Below are positions 8,468-19,370 of a stretch of DNA of 64,000 nt, piece by piece. This DNA is from Plutella xylostella. Its lineage: Eukaryota; Arthropoda; Insecta; Lepidoptera; Plutellidae. Numbering within the stretch: the stretch's first letter is position 1; each line of letters starts with the position of its first letter. The translations under genes and the position numbers were made by a program. The stretch lies in the NCBI RefSeq assembly GCF_932276165.1, contig NC_063987.1, positions 9,672,001 through 9,736,000 on the forward strand. Reading direction: 5' to 3'. The notes beneath the pieces were generated by a model that was not told the DNA's origin, ran no database searches, and was given only the letters and a program-made list of their open reading frames with translations.

Positions 8468-10136
8468 ATTTAAAGAGTTCGATGATCAATCTCATGTTTT
8501 TCATACTACAGTGCTTAATATGGAGAATATTTGCGTTGTTCAAAATATGTCAAATGAAACCGACTAAACAACGTTCTACATTATGAAGTCATATATTCAT
8601 TAAAAATAATAAAACAAGTAGGTAAGTACAATGGAAGTTAGTAAATTGAGTATTTTAAAATACAATTTATAATTTCCACGGCCAAAGCTCCCATAAACTT
8701 GAAAGCCCTTATGATTTACTACTTCCTACAGAGTGAAATAGAACTCTTAATTTTATAGCTAAAATTCAGGAAGCACCTACTTCAGGAACAAAATTAATAA
8801 AGAGTTTCAAAAAACATACTTAAAGATGTTATTAACTCTGTATAGTGATACAATTGTGTATGTAAATTATTAGGTAAAAAACTAATAAGTGTACTAACGT
8901 ATTTATCAAGTTTTTAGTGTATAGCGTTACAAAAGAAATGTAGTAAAGTATATAAGAAAGTATATAAATACCAAAGAATGTAAACTATTTATACAACAAC
9001 TGTGTTTCGTGGTGAACACTTCAGGCTACGTAGCGCGCGCGTAGCGGAAAGATGCTACGCCGCAACCGCCGTAGCAAATTCGTAGCACTTGCAAGCTTTT
9101 TCGTAGCAAGAGCTGTTTTTAAGCAAATAATAGTAAGTTAACATCATCAGTTAAAGCTATATAAAGTTATATATTTTAGCATTAAGTCCACCTGATTGTA
9201 CATAATTACATATGTATATTGTGCAATAAAATAATAAATAAATAAATAAATAAAATATATAAATGGTAAAAATATAAGCAATCCAGATTGATTAGTTAGC
9301 CATTATAAAAACTTACAACATTAACCCGAACCGAACTGTAAATTAAGTACAGTCGAGCAAATATATCGATCTGTTCCCCGAATTCAGATCAACTCAAGTT
9401 AATTAAGAGTTAAGAGCAAACTGAAACTTCGTGCGAGCGACCAACCGATCCGTGACTCCAGAGATGAATTTACAGACAAAAGTTAGTTCTTCAGTTTTAT
9501 AACTTAACTTGTACTGCTACCTATCTGCTGCTGAATTAACTGAGGATACACTCTGGCTCGTGTTCAAATTGAATGAAAATGAAATATACTTCGGAAATAT
9601 CGAATTTGACTGGCGATCTCACCGCAGCAGCGTTTGGGAATAATTGCTTTAAGCAATAAGGCCACATTTTGCACAATTTTAGTTGTAATGTGTAATATGT
9701 TCTGTTACGGTGAAAATAAAGGCGATTGTTATGGCAATATTTTGTTGTTATTAGTAATTATTATATACTTAACATGTTTTTTATGATTTAAGATTTATAA
9801 ATGTAATCTGAAATACCTTTTAACATTTATTTTTAAACCATGGTCCGTATTGCGGATTTTGTGAATAAAACTTACGTCTTAGACTATTCGATACTAAGGT
9901 ACCTGTTAGAGTTAACATCTAAGCATTAGTTTGCATTTACTTAAACGTGTCGACCTACTTAGACTTAGCGACAATTGTACCTACATAATCATATTTCAGT
10001 GTTCAATATACCGTTCACACATTACGACGTCTTTTCATTATCATACGTCACGCGGCGGTTCGGCACTCACCCTATCAAACTATCAATTATCAATAACTAT
10101 CAACCCCGTTGTTGTGGGCAGCAATCAACCCCAACA
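8468..10136. other. No gene; GC-rich CGTAGC cluster at about 9020-9105
   Basis: AT-rich DNA with an (AAAT)n run near 9225-9250. The compact block at 9020-9105 holds five CGTAGC/GCTACG words and a CGCGCGCG core within otherwise AT-rich sequence. It may be the remnant of another MITE or SINE. No coding sequence is seen. Confidence 0.5.
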
Positions 10137-10143
10137 GTACCTA

Positions 10144-10483
10144 TTCTATTCTATTCTATTCTCTGTGGGGGTGTAAGTACCTGCACCTGGCTCTCTCGAA
10201 TGGAACCTTTGTGCATATCCCCAAGGTCTAAACTGCCTTCCTAAGCTTGGACCATTTCCCCACCACGCTGGTCCACTGCGGGTTGGTGGGTTCACATATC
10301 TAGATTTGCTAGATCTAGATATGCAGGTTCCCTCACGATGTTTTCCTTCACTGTAAGAGCGATGGTATACATTGTACTTAAGTTAAAAGAACTCATTGGT
10401 ACATGTCAGCGCCGGGAATCGAACCCGCATCTCTGGCGTGAGAAGCGGGCGCTTACCCGACTGAGCTACCACCGCTCACTAAG
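10144..10483 (-). mobile_element. SINE-A copy 2
   Basis: Reverse-orientation copy of the 157-504 SINE. On the minus strand it starts GAGCGGTGGTAGCTCAG with B box GGTTCGATTCC and ends in an (ATAGA)n tail. A short duplication GTACCTA flanks it at 10137-10143 and 10484-10490. Confidence 0.92.
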
Positions 10484-10490
10484 GTACCTA

Positions 10491-11521
10491 ATAATACCCG
10501 ATAATATGAGCACGAGCAAGTCAAACTAATATGAAATGTGAAACTAATATCAAACACACAAGTCCATATCGATGTCGACATTCAATTCACGATAGATCGA
10601 TCTCGTGTAAAATGTTAAACCAAATAGAACATCATAATATATTATGAAAACACAATTTTATTATTTGAATATATCACTTCCCACTCTTTAATTATGTCCC
10701 AGTCTCTGAAGGAGGAAACGCGTATCTATGACTAACCTTTCCTTCTAGACTTAAACAAACGTCTAAGGCAAACATCATTAGCAATTCCGTTTTCGTAGCA
10801 TTAGCTAGAGCAGACAAGTAATTTAGTAAATAAAGCAGCGCCGAGTTCGACGCTGAAATGGCTTTCGAGGTACCAGGAGCGCATGGCTGACGAAGAGTCT
10901 ACATTTTTCATAAATCTGAACAGAAGGAACTGGTCTTTCGAGCGGACCGGGGTTAGTCTAGTTTAAATAAATACGAACAAAACAGAACTGTCGTGTATTC
11001 CGTAGTATTAATGTAACGAGATATAGTAGTGGATATCCATCCACTACTGCTAATCCAGCAGCATTCTGAAACTTGGTTTTTCAGCTAAAGTGACCCTCTG
11101 GGCACGGCACGACACCAGCCGTGGTCTAAGGGACAATAGATTGCGAGTTAGATAAGATAGATACCTAAATCATTTATTTGCTTTAAGTTTACCAGAAAAG
11201 ATTACATTAAGATTAAATATTACATAAATACACGTCATTAATATAACAGACAGACAGAAAGACATTAAAATATAGATGAGGGACATGTATAATGTATATC
11301 CATATGTACTTGACTGTACGTCTAGTACAGGTTTTATAGTTTATAACAATATTTATCTAATACATAGCTACAATAGTTATCTGCGCCGTGTGTGTGTACA
11401 GAGGAAGAGACTCGCTACTCACGCCATTTTGCGCCGCGGCAGACAGGAAACGGCTGAGAGAAATAGCTCTCAGGAAATAGCTTGGAGGCGAAATAGCTCA
11501 GTGGGAATAAGAGCCGCACCG
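10491..11521. other. No gene; small palindrome and MITE-G-like end
   Basis: Near 11025-11050 is a hairpin with arms GTAGTGGA/TCCACTAC. At about 11062-11095 the sequence ends in CAGCTAAAGTGACCCTC, resembling one terminus of the MITE-G family. A tRNA-like fragment (AAATAGCTCAGTGGG) lies at 11490. None of these forms a complete unit. Confidence 0.45.
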
Positions 11522-11945
11522 CTGGAGGGTTACTCTATACTGACGAAAAACGAACGAACGAGAGCTGTCGCGCAATCGGCAAGTTTTTTTTTTTTTTTTT
11601 TTAATAAATGATTATCGCTCCACAGACTTTATGTCCGTGCCTTTTGAAGAGTGGTAATTTTTATGAGATAGTTTTTAATTCTTTTATCTACTTTCTACTC
11701 GGTAAGGAAGTTTCATTTATATATATTCTATCTTTTATATATGTATTGTTCTTTTTTTCTTTCTCTTTTTTTCTCTTTTTTTTTTCACTGCTGGGGGAAA
11801 ATCCACATGGACACCTGGGAAGAGGACCCAGGTAGTGTCGGGCGTTAACCGACTATCGAAACCGGCACGTTTAATACGAGGTAGAGTCGTGGCTCGCTCA
11901 GCAGCGCTCGGAACTTAGTTTTTCGTCATATAGAGTGACCCCCCT
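11522..11945 (+). mobile_element. MITE-G copy 1, interrupted by a poly-T-bearing insertion
   Basis: The left end CTGGAGGGTTACTCTATACT followed by GACGAAAAAC is inverted relative to the right end TTTTTCGTCATATAGAGTGA followed by CCCCCCTG. The interior is abnormally long for this family (other copies are about 110-130 bp). It includes a T tract at 11584-11602 and a T/CT-rich block at 11750-11785, consistent with a minus-oriented retroposed insertion. The exact inner boundaries are unclear. Confidence 0.6.
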
Positions 11946-12084
11946 GCGACTCGTCATATGATAGCAGTGCCATCTAGTGAGAATACTGGCAAAATGCAGA
12001 ACAATTTTCTGGTTTCCTAGTCCTTTGATGTGGAGTGTTGCCGAATAAGAGGATGGGTCTGCTTCTGAATGTCAAAAACGTTGT

Positions 12085-12345
12085 TTGGAATTAGAGTTAA
12101 CTAGAGTCAACGCTAACTTTGTAACAGAAACAAGAGTGTCGACGCAAAAAAGTAGGTATACCTGTACATATTTGACCTGTTGCAAAGTTAGTCCGTTATC
12201 GGACCATTCCATGATATTTCATTATGATAAATTGAATTTTATTGTTCCTGGGTGGAACGATAATCTTGATTTACACCAAATAAAATCCAATCTGAACAGA
12301 TTCACAAACCACGTACCAAAAACACAATCCCAACACAGGCAATAA
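12085..12345 (+). pseudogene. Possible retroelement-derived coding fragment
   Basis: The conceptual translation contains KVSPLSDHSMIFHYDKLNF and IVPGWNDNLDLHQIK. The SDHS and VPGWND words recall the segment between the endonuclease and reverse transcriptase domains of some insect non-LTR retrotransposons. No catalytic motif is present and the frame ends after 86 codons. I treat it as an eroded fragment and the family assignment is tentative. The reverse-strand open frame over the same bases is a shadow. Confidence 0.3.
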
Positions 12346-12479
12346 TGTGCCGATTCTGTAACTACCCGCGATGCCATTCCGGCGAACAACTGACAAATCG
12401 CTTTTGATTCGAGAACGAGAGACCGATGCGATGTTCTCTGAGATTGATGGCCGAGATACTTACACAACGGCAACACGTA

Positions 12480-15400
12480 TTCAATTGTTACGCGAAATTG
12501 GGTAGATTGTTTTGATAAGGGAGTGTATCTCGATACATCGATGGTACTGTGTATCTGATTGATTATGGTATTAATCGAGTGACTTGTTGAATGCCGGTAT
12601 CCGCTATGGAGGTTATTGTTATTTGTCAGTTATATTGTTAGTTAATGCTTATTGCATGACGTAGATATCATAAACAGGATAGAATTGCCAGTAATGCCAG
12701 CTGAAGATGGCGAGGAAGTACTCTTTATAATGTAGATAGAAATTTTTACTCAAATAGCACACAGTTATTAAATGGTACAAAATTAATGGCTTAAACTATA
12801 GACAACTTCCGAAAATACTTCAATCAATGTTCAGCATGAAGCTTGCTGCTGTTCTATCAGCAAACGTTTTTTTCAAGCTTCATAAACAATTAAGTGACCA
12901 TGCAGTAAATATCATTATCGTTCCAACAAAATACGCTGTCAACTCGTTGACAAAACAACCCCGGCCTGAAAGCGACGGAAGAAAAGGAAAAACAATTTAT
13001 CCAAACGGAAAAAACCCTTGTAACAAATAAAACATTAGTGGCACAATCTCTGGCAACGAAACAAAAGACGACTCGGTAATGACTCCACATTATCTGTCAC
13101 TCACGGTCCATGCACCGACCCAGGGCCAATGTGACCCAACTGATAATACCTACCAAAAATATAAAACTTAAATTGTACCAGCTGATATTCATAGATAGTG
13201 GGTGCAGCAGAACTTGAGGATCTTAAATGAACTGTTTTCTGTGCAACACCTTCCGCATAATTTCCTTTTATATTTTGTCTTCTGGTGGTGGGCATGTTAC
13301 AGTGCTGGGGAAAGTGGCTTTTTAGGTTAATGTTTTATCGGTGACAAATACTAGAGCTGGTATATTGCTCATCAGTATTATGAGATGGCAATCAATAGTT
13401 ATGATAAAATCTAATTTAAAAAACCCTTTTTCTCATCCATTCATACGTAACGCACTCCAGCCCCCAATTCCCCTCCGATAACTAACTATCAGGACGGCAA
13501 ATATTCCGAACAGATCACTGCGTGCATGATCTGTGCGCAGATCCGTAAAGTACACTCGCTCGGCTGACAAACGAGTGGCGATCGGGCGCGGACCCGCGGA
13601 CGGGGTGACTAATAGCCCCGACTGTCCGCGACCGAGCGTGGACGACGTTCCACGGACGGACACGGGACGGCAACGAAACGGCACGAGAAACGTGATCTGG
13701 GGAATTCATGGCGCGTTTTTGAGTTTCTTAATTCTTGAGAGGGCTGATGATGAGAAGAGAGTTTTTGAGTTTGATTCGTGTGCATTGCATTGTATTTCTG
13801 TTGTCGTAAGTACGAAGTTCTGGTGGCGTAAGTATTTAAGAATTTTTGGAGGCAATATTTTTTGTTGTGATTATAAGTAAGTAAACCATTTTTCGACAAC
13901 GCAATATCGCTGTTCAAAAGTTATAGGCAGATTTATTATGTAGCATATATTTTATGTATATTCTCTGGTTTTTATACTGCACTTTATTATTCATCATAGA
14001 CGGCATGTCGCTGCCTGATGTCGTGACGTGTCGATCAGTGGTAAATCGTTCAACGGGACAAAAACTAGCAGACAGGTCTGGCGTGGCGGCACTCGGGAGG
14101 TAAAAACTCATCGCGTCGAACATTGGATTGGAAGAGGACTGAGAGATGATTTTTTGAGTTTGTTTGTGGTTTTACGTGTGTGGTATTTGAGGCATTCGGT
14201 TATAATTATGATATTTATTTTTTATACGTAGTTTGTAAGTAGGCCTGTGTGCAATTTTCATGTTTAAATAACTAAATAGTCATGGATTATTTCAACCAAT
14301 TTCGAAGAAGAAGAAGCGCTAACTTGTATTTATTACAAAAAAAAAATACCAATACAATAAATCCGAATTGGTCGCATCAAAACAGCCAATTTATACAGGG
14401 TGGCCTCGCAGAATGTAGCGCTGATGGCCGCGCGTGTAGCGTAATGCCTCGAAGCCTCCACGGAAAGACCAAATCAGGCAAATCGCGCGCGTTAGTATAA
14501 ACAGATAGCTGGGACCCCAGTGCCTTAGTGAAACATCCTGGCTATTTTGGAAAATGGCTGACATAGTTTGCTGATGTTATTATTGAGAAGTGTTTTTTTT
14601 TAGTTTCGTGTGTTTTGAACAATATTATTGCCATTTTCCAAAATGGCTGAGATAGTTTGCTGATGTTATTATTTTTTTAGTTTCGTGCATTTTGAACAAT
14701 TTTATTTAGAGCTTGACGAAATAAAACAATAAAAATTCATAGTTCTAATAAATAAAATTATCCCAAAAATAGAGCAATACTTATACAAAAAGGTAATTAA
14801 AGTTTTCACAAAGTAGGTTAATAATGATGTGTGATAATAATTTAATCACTTCATTATACCGATTAGTTGCAGTAAAACAGCAATGTTACAAAAAAAAAAC
14901 TAAATGCAAATCAATGTTAAATTGAATACCCAATTGATTTAAATAAATATTAAATGAATATGGACATTGTACTTATTCAGTGGATAATGCAATATCTTGA
15001 GAAGAAAAAATAATTGCTCTAACTTAAAGTAAACTCAATCTTTCTCTATGAAAGTTCAGTCCGATACCACCCGAATTTATCGCGCCGTCCACTGCTTGCC
15101 CAATAAATTGGGACACCGGATTCCATACGTGATTTAGTGATGGGGAAATTGGTGCATAAGTTACCCTGCACGCCACTTTGCGCTTATTTGACGCTTCGAA
15201 TGTATGGCACTGCGGGACCAGCGAGCAATTAGGGTTCCTTGAGGCATATCGTATAATGAAACTGATGATTTTAAGGTACAGAAAATAACGCACGTGTTAT
15301 AATTGTACTTAAATTCCAATTAAATATGCCAGGATTTGTAGGAATTATTCGTCAACTCGCGAGTGGGCGTGGGTTGGCACCTTCCGTTTTTTATGTCGTC

Positions 15401-15585
15401 AACTCGCTTGCACATTTAAAGTACGGTCAGACGAAAACGGTTTCAACCCAAAACTAGTCTGGCTGGACCCTATCAAAAATATCCCGTGCGCAACTCTTTG
15501 TATGAGCGTGTTTGTTTGCAGTGAACACGAGCGAAAGCTTCAACCGTACGCTTTAAGCACCGATAGTTTCTCCGATAGTACCTAC
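12480..15585. other. No gene; CpG-rich islet at about 13490-13720
   Basis: About 3.1 kb without convincing coding sequence. The islet at 13490-13720 is GC-rich and CpG-dense, and so open in several frames on both strands, which is a composition effect. An imperfect direct repeat of about 45 bp (AAAATGGCTGA-ATAGTTTGCTGATGTTATTAT) occurs at 14550-14583 and 14638-14672. Confidence 0.5.
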
Positions 15586-15645
15586 ATGGTGGTATTGAAC
15601 CGGGAATGCTCACTTCGTATGCGAGAACGCGTATCTCTAATGGCA
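15586..15645 (-). mobile_element. tRNA-like SINE head fragment
   Basis: On the minus strand there is a degenerate B box GGTTCAATACC at 15591-15601, preceded by a tRNA-like stretch. It directly abuts MITE-G copy 2. The body is not recognisable. Confidence 0.4.
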
Positions 15646-15774
15646 CTGGGGTCACTCTATATCACGGAGAACTAAGTTTCGGAGAGCCTGGACTCTATCC
15701 CATTGCATTCAAAGTGCCGATTGCACGACAGCTCTCGTTCGTTCGTTTTTCGTCAGTATAGAGTGACCCTCCCG
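15646..15774 (+). mobile_element. MITE-G copy 2, complete short copy
   Basis: A 129-bp unit with inverted ends: CTGGGGTCACTCTATAT at the left and AGTATAGAGTGACCCTCCC at the right. Its right half is almost identical, in inverse orientation, to the left 65 bp of the 11.5-kb copy (GAGAGCTGTCG-GCAATCGGC). It encodes no protein. Confidence 0.7.
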
Positions 15775-16174
15775 AAACGGCTGCGTATAGGATAGTGATG
15801 TCTCTATACCGACATTCATCGAATATTTGTAATATTTGTATTGATAGTTCTGTGGTAATATGACTGTGAAAAACGAGTTCTTGGCAGCCTGTTATACTTT
15901 ACAGTTTACATATATCAAAAGAAAAATATGTATAATTGGACTGCCAGTGCTTCAAAAAAAACTGAATTAAATTTAATTTTAAATCTTAGTTAAAACTGCT
16001 GAAAAGGACCGTCTTCAGATAGAATTTCGCAAGACTACAGAAGTGAACTGTTGCAGAATATTATCTCGCAAACTGGAAGGATGAAAACGGAAACAAGATC
16101 GCATCCTATCTTTGAAAGCCCTACTTATATCTAACAAGACTACCTGAAGACAATAGCGGGCCATAATCGAGACG

Positions 16175-16480
16175 TCCAACAATACCGTCGATATCGATAA
16201 CTTACCCCACCCCTAGCAGGTGCAGGCGTACTCCAGCTTGCGAAAAACGAAGAATCAAAACACTTCCGTGCTAACCACGACTCTATCTTGTTGTAGCAAA
16301 CGTACAATTTGCATGGAAGCTTTCGTTCCTACGATTGTGAAGCTAAAGTGACCCCTCAGAACAAGCCGCGATCAATTAGTCGATAAGCGTTACACAGACC
16401 GAGTCGAGGCTTACTATCGATATATTTGGGGGTATTACTTCGGACATCGCTGCGTAGTTCTATGTCGATAGGTGCTAAGT
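16175..16480. repeat. Imperfect inverted repeat region, MITE-like
   Basis: ATACCGTCGATATCGATAAC near 16187 is partly mirrored by GTCGATAGGTGCTAAGTTAT near 16462. Internally GCGAAAAACGAAG and GAAGCTAAAGTGACCCC resemble MITE-G termini. It is probably one or two eroded MITEs. Confidence 0.4.
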
Positions 16481-17189
16481 TATCGGTACTGTTCTTGTGA
16501 AGTTAGTTATGGATACATGCTGGATAGAGTCGAGAATCCTAACATGGTTGGTGGGACTATAGAATAAGTAAATTTGAGACATAGGTGGAAATGTTGAGTA
16601 TGTGGAATGCTAGGTCCTCCACGCGCTCTGTTTTGAAAGATTTAGTAAAATTATTTGTGAATCCTTGTCTTGGAATATACAATAGGTATCAGCTGTAAAT
16701 TAAAAACGTCACAAATAAAACTTGAGTACGTATGGAATGTAGCGCTATGATTGGCTGATTGTGTTTAGCAGGACTTCATTTATGCTTAGATACCTAAACA
16801 AATTAAATAGATACAATAAATACAATTAAGAAACTGGTCCAATCGTTGTAAATCTGTATATCTCAAATATTTATCGATAATTTAATATTTATACAGCAGA
16901 GGTGTAAGAAACTCAACGGAGGTATAAATAATGTACCGAAAACAAATCATTAAATTGACCTGCAGGCCACACTTAAGTTACAAGAAACGGGGCAAATATC
17001 TTACTTTAATAGTTGCAATTCAATAACCTCGCCATTAGGGTTCAATAGTGGAACGATCCAAGCCGTCTGTAATTGCTACCGAACCCTCTGATTTAGCGAT
17101 TCGGTGTACTTAATAGGTTAAGTGCCGAGGCGCCGTATTGTTTGATTTTAGCTTTTGTAGGATTGTGATAACTTTAGAGTAGGTATGTA

Positions 17190-17420
17190 AGATCCCTGTT
17201 GTTCGATCGTCCCGGGTTCGAATCCCGTTGCGGGTAGGGCATCAGATATATGCGGGGCAGATTACAGGGGGATGTGTTACAGTTAGTGCCTGCTCTTTTT
17301 AAGGGAACCTTTTAAGCATATCCCCTGAGGTCTAAACTGTCTTCCTAATCTTAAACCATTACGCATCAGGATGGTATACTGCTGGTCGTGAAACCGTACT
17401 AAGATGTGTGTCTTTTCAAG
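17190..17420. mobile_element. Two SINE fragments, one resembling SINE-A
   Basis: A plus-strand B box GGTTCGAATCC is at 17215-17225. From about 17285 the sequence GCATATCCCCTGAGGTCTAAACTGTCTTCC is a diverged minus-oriented piece of the SINE-A body. Both are old and truncated. Confidence 0.55.
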
Positions 17421-19085
17421 TATTTTTCGGTTGTCATAGCGATCGCGATCGTAAATATAGCGATAGATATGAATCATATACAATAATTCCTCAATGATAG
17501 TTGGATCTGAGGTCCACAGGTCACGGTTGTGAGGGGCCGGTTGTGATAGCTCACTATTATGTTTTGTAAAGTGAAAGCATGGAAAGTGGAGTATATTGTT
17601 ATAGGACTTGAGTTGAGTAAAGATACCTGCATATGTATACTTGCCGTGTTTGGAAAAGGGTATTTAGTGTATTCAAAGAATCAAAGGGGGGTGATTCTGG
17701 TAGATATTTTGAGTCTTCAAGTACTTTGTAAATGAACTGGCATACTTGGTAAACTAAAATTTATCAATTGATATCATATTGATATCTAAAGGCAGTCTTA
17801 CTGCTTTATTTAATATTTTGTGATTAATTTTGGACATTTATCAGCCTTTGCATATTGTAAGAAATATGGAAGATGGTGGCTTCTCCTAAGATTGCGACAG
17901 CAAAGTAAAACGTAAATACTTTCACAAAAATATAACGAAAGAAATGTTGCAATGAGTGGAGTTCTAGCCCTTAATGCCAGTATTAAGGAATTAAGAGAGA
18001 TATTATTCTGAAGATACACCACCATCTTTTCTAAGGAGATTATGAGATAAACGAAAAATATTACTCTAAAAAGATTTTGGCCTTTTCATCTTGCGCTATA
18101 AATATGTATAATAACTACAGTTGATGAGGCAAAACCTTACATTATTTCAAATATCCACTTAAAGTATCATAAATAATAAAATAAAGTTTCATAAATCCTA
18201 CAAATGTAAAACGCAAACATGAGTATGAATGAGGTATGGATTGATGCTGCATTTTGATGATTTTGCTAGTTTCTACCATCGTGGAGTACCGAATTTGGTG
18301 CCAAGTCTCTGGAACTTTGGTGAGTGTATTTTGATGTAACTACTGTCCTTTACAATTATTCATAGGTAAGTATATTTTTTTGCGTAAACTGAAAGCTAAA
18401 CATAATTCATGGGCAGTGATTGATGACGGTACTTAGGACTAACAAGAAGGACTCAACCAAATGGTACGCAGGGTTGTCACAAACAGCTTTGTATTTTATT
18501 AATGATTGTAGCAGCTACTAGAAGATTGTTTTATAAGTATTCCAAAGAAATATGAAAAATATTAACCAGAAACCGCTGTTTTTAGCGTTTGTTACATTAA
18601 CATCTGCATTCTAGATAAGTACTGGGCATTGGGAGGTAGATTCTAATAAATTGAAGAGGGCGTGAAGCGTGGCAGTAACGAGAAAGACGCTTTCGGAACG
18701 GAAGTTAATATAATTTTCTTTCAATTGGCGGCGCTAGCTGGCCTTACACTGCAGTAACTTTGTTTTTTCACTAATAACAAAAACGTGTCTCATAATATTT
18801 TTATTTTCTTTACAATGCGGACCTGAAATTAAAATTGAGCAAACTGGAAACATGCCTACTGTCAGAAGTGTGGCAACCCTACCGGAAACAGCAAGAAACA
18901 AAGTACTGTTCCGTGTTCGGCCGCGACTTCTTAATCCAAGGCGGCTCATCCGGGCGGGGGCACTGACCGCTACACCCGGCTCCCGGATCGCTAGTGATAA
19001 CGTTTTTTTAGAAGGTAATGAATTGCATTGACAACCCTATAAAAACAATTCTTTGTTCTAGGCTTATAGTGTCTCAGGACCTACC
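17421..19085. other. No gene seen
   Basis: AT-rich sequence with only short chance open frames. A GC-rich patch at 18920-18985 contains an imperfect hairpin around CCGGGCGGGG and ACACCCGGCTCCCGG. Confidence 0.5.
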
Positions 19086-19090
19086 CCGTA

Positions 19091-19345
19091 GGGTTGCATG
19101 GTCTAGTGGTAGAAGCGAACCCCAAAGTTTATGATTCTAAGTTTGAATAGGACATAGAAGGTTGATCACCTGATGTCCGAAACAGTGAAACGATCCATGC
19201 TGTCGGATGGGCATGTAAAGCAGTCGGTCCTGCGCCTAGCTCTCTCGATCCAATCCGGTCAATCCGTCCCATTGGGTTATGAGAGTGATGGAACAGAGAG
19301 TGCTCCTGGCATTACAATCCACTCTTGCGCAGATGGCTGAGCCAA
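19091..19345 (+). mobile_element. SINE-like repeat with Gly-tRNA-like head
   Basis: Opens with GGTTGCATGGTCTAGTGGTA, like the A-box half of a Gly- or Glu-type tRNA. A roughly 230-bp body follows containing GAAACGATCCATGCTGTCGG and GGGTTATGAGAGTGATGGAA. The B box is degraded (AGTTTGAATAG). No target duplication could be confirmed. Confidence 0.5.
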
Positions 19346-19370
19346 ATGCTTCCAAATACCCATACTTTAA

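Noticed and set aside
13433..13917. Overlapping open frames around 13.4-13.9 kb on both strands
   Set aside because: CpG-rich composition lowers stop frequency in all frames. The translations show no coding character.
11522..15774. A 4.25-kb transposon bounded by near-identical 60-bp inverted repeats at 11.5 and 15.7 kb
   Set aside because: Each of those repeats has its own nearby partner end (11945 and 15646), so they belong to two separate short MITE-G copies. The interior holds no transposase.
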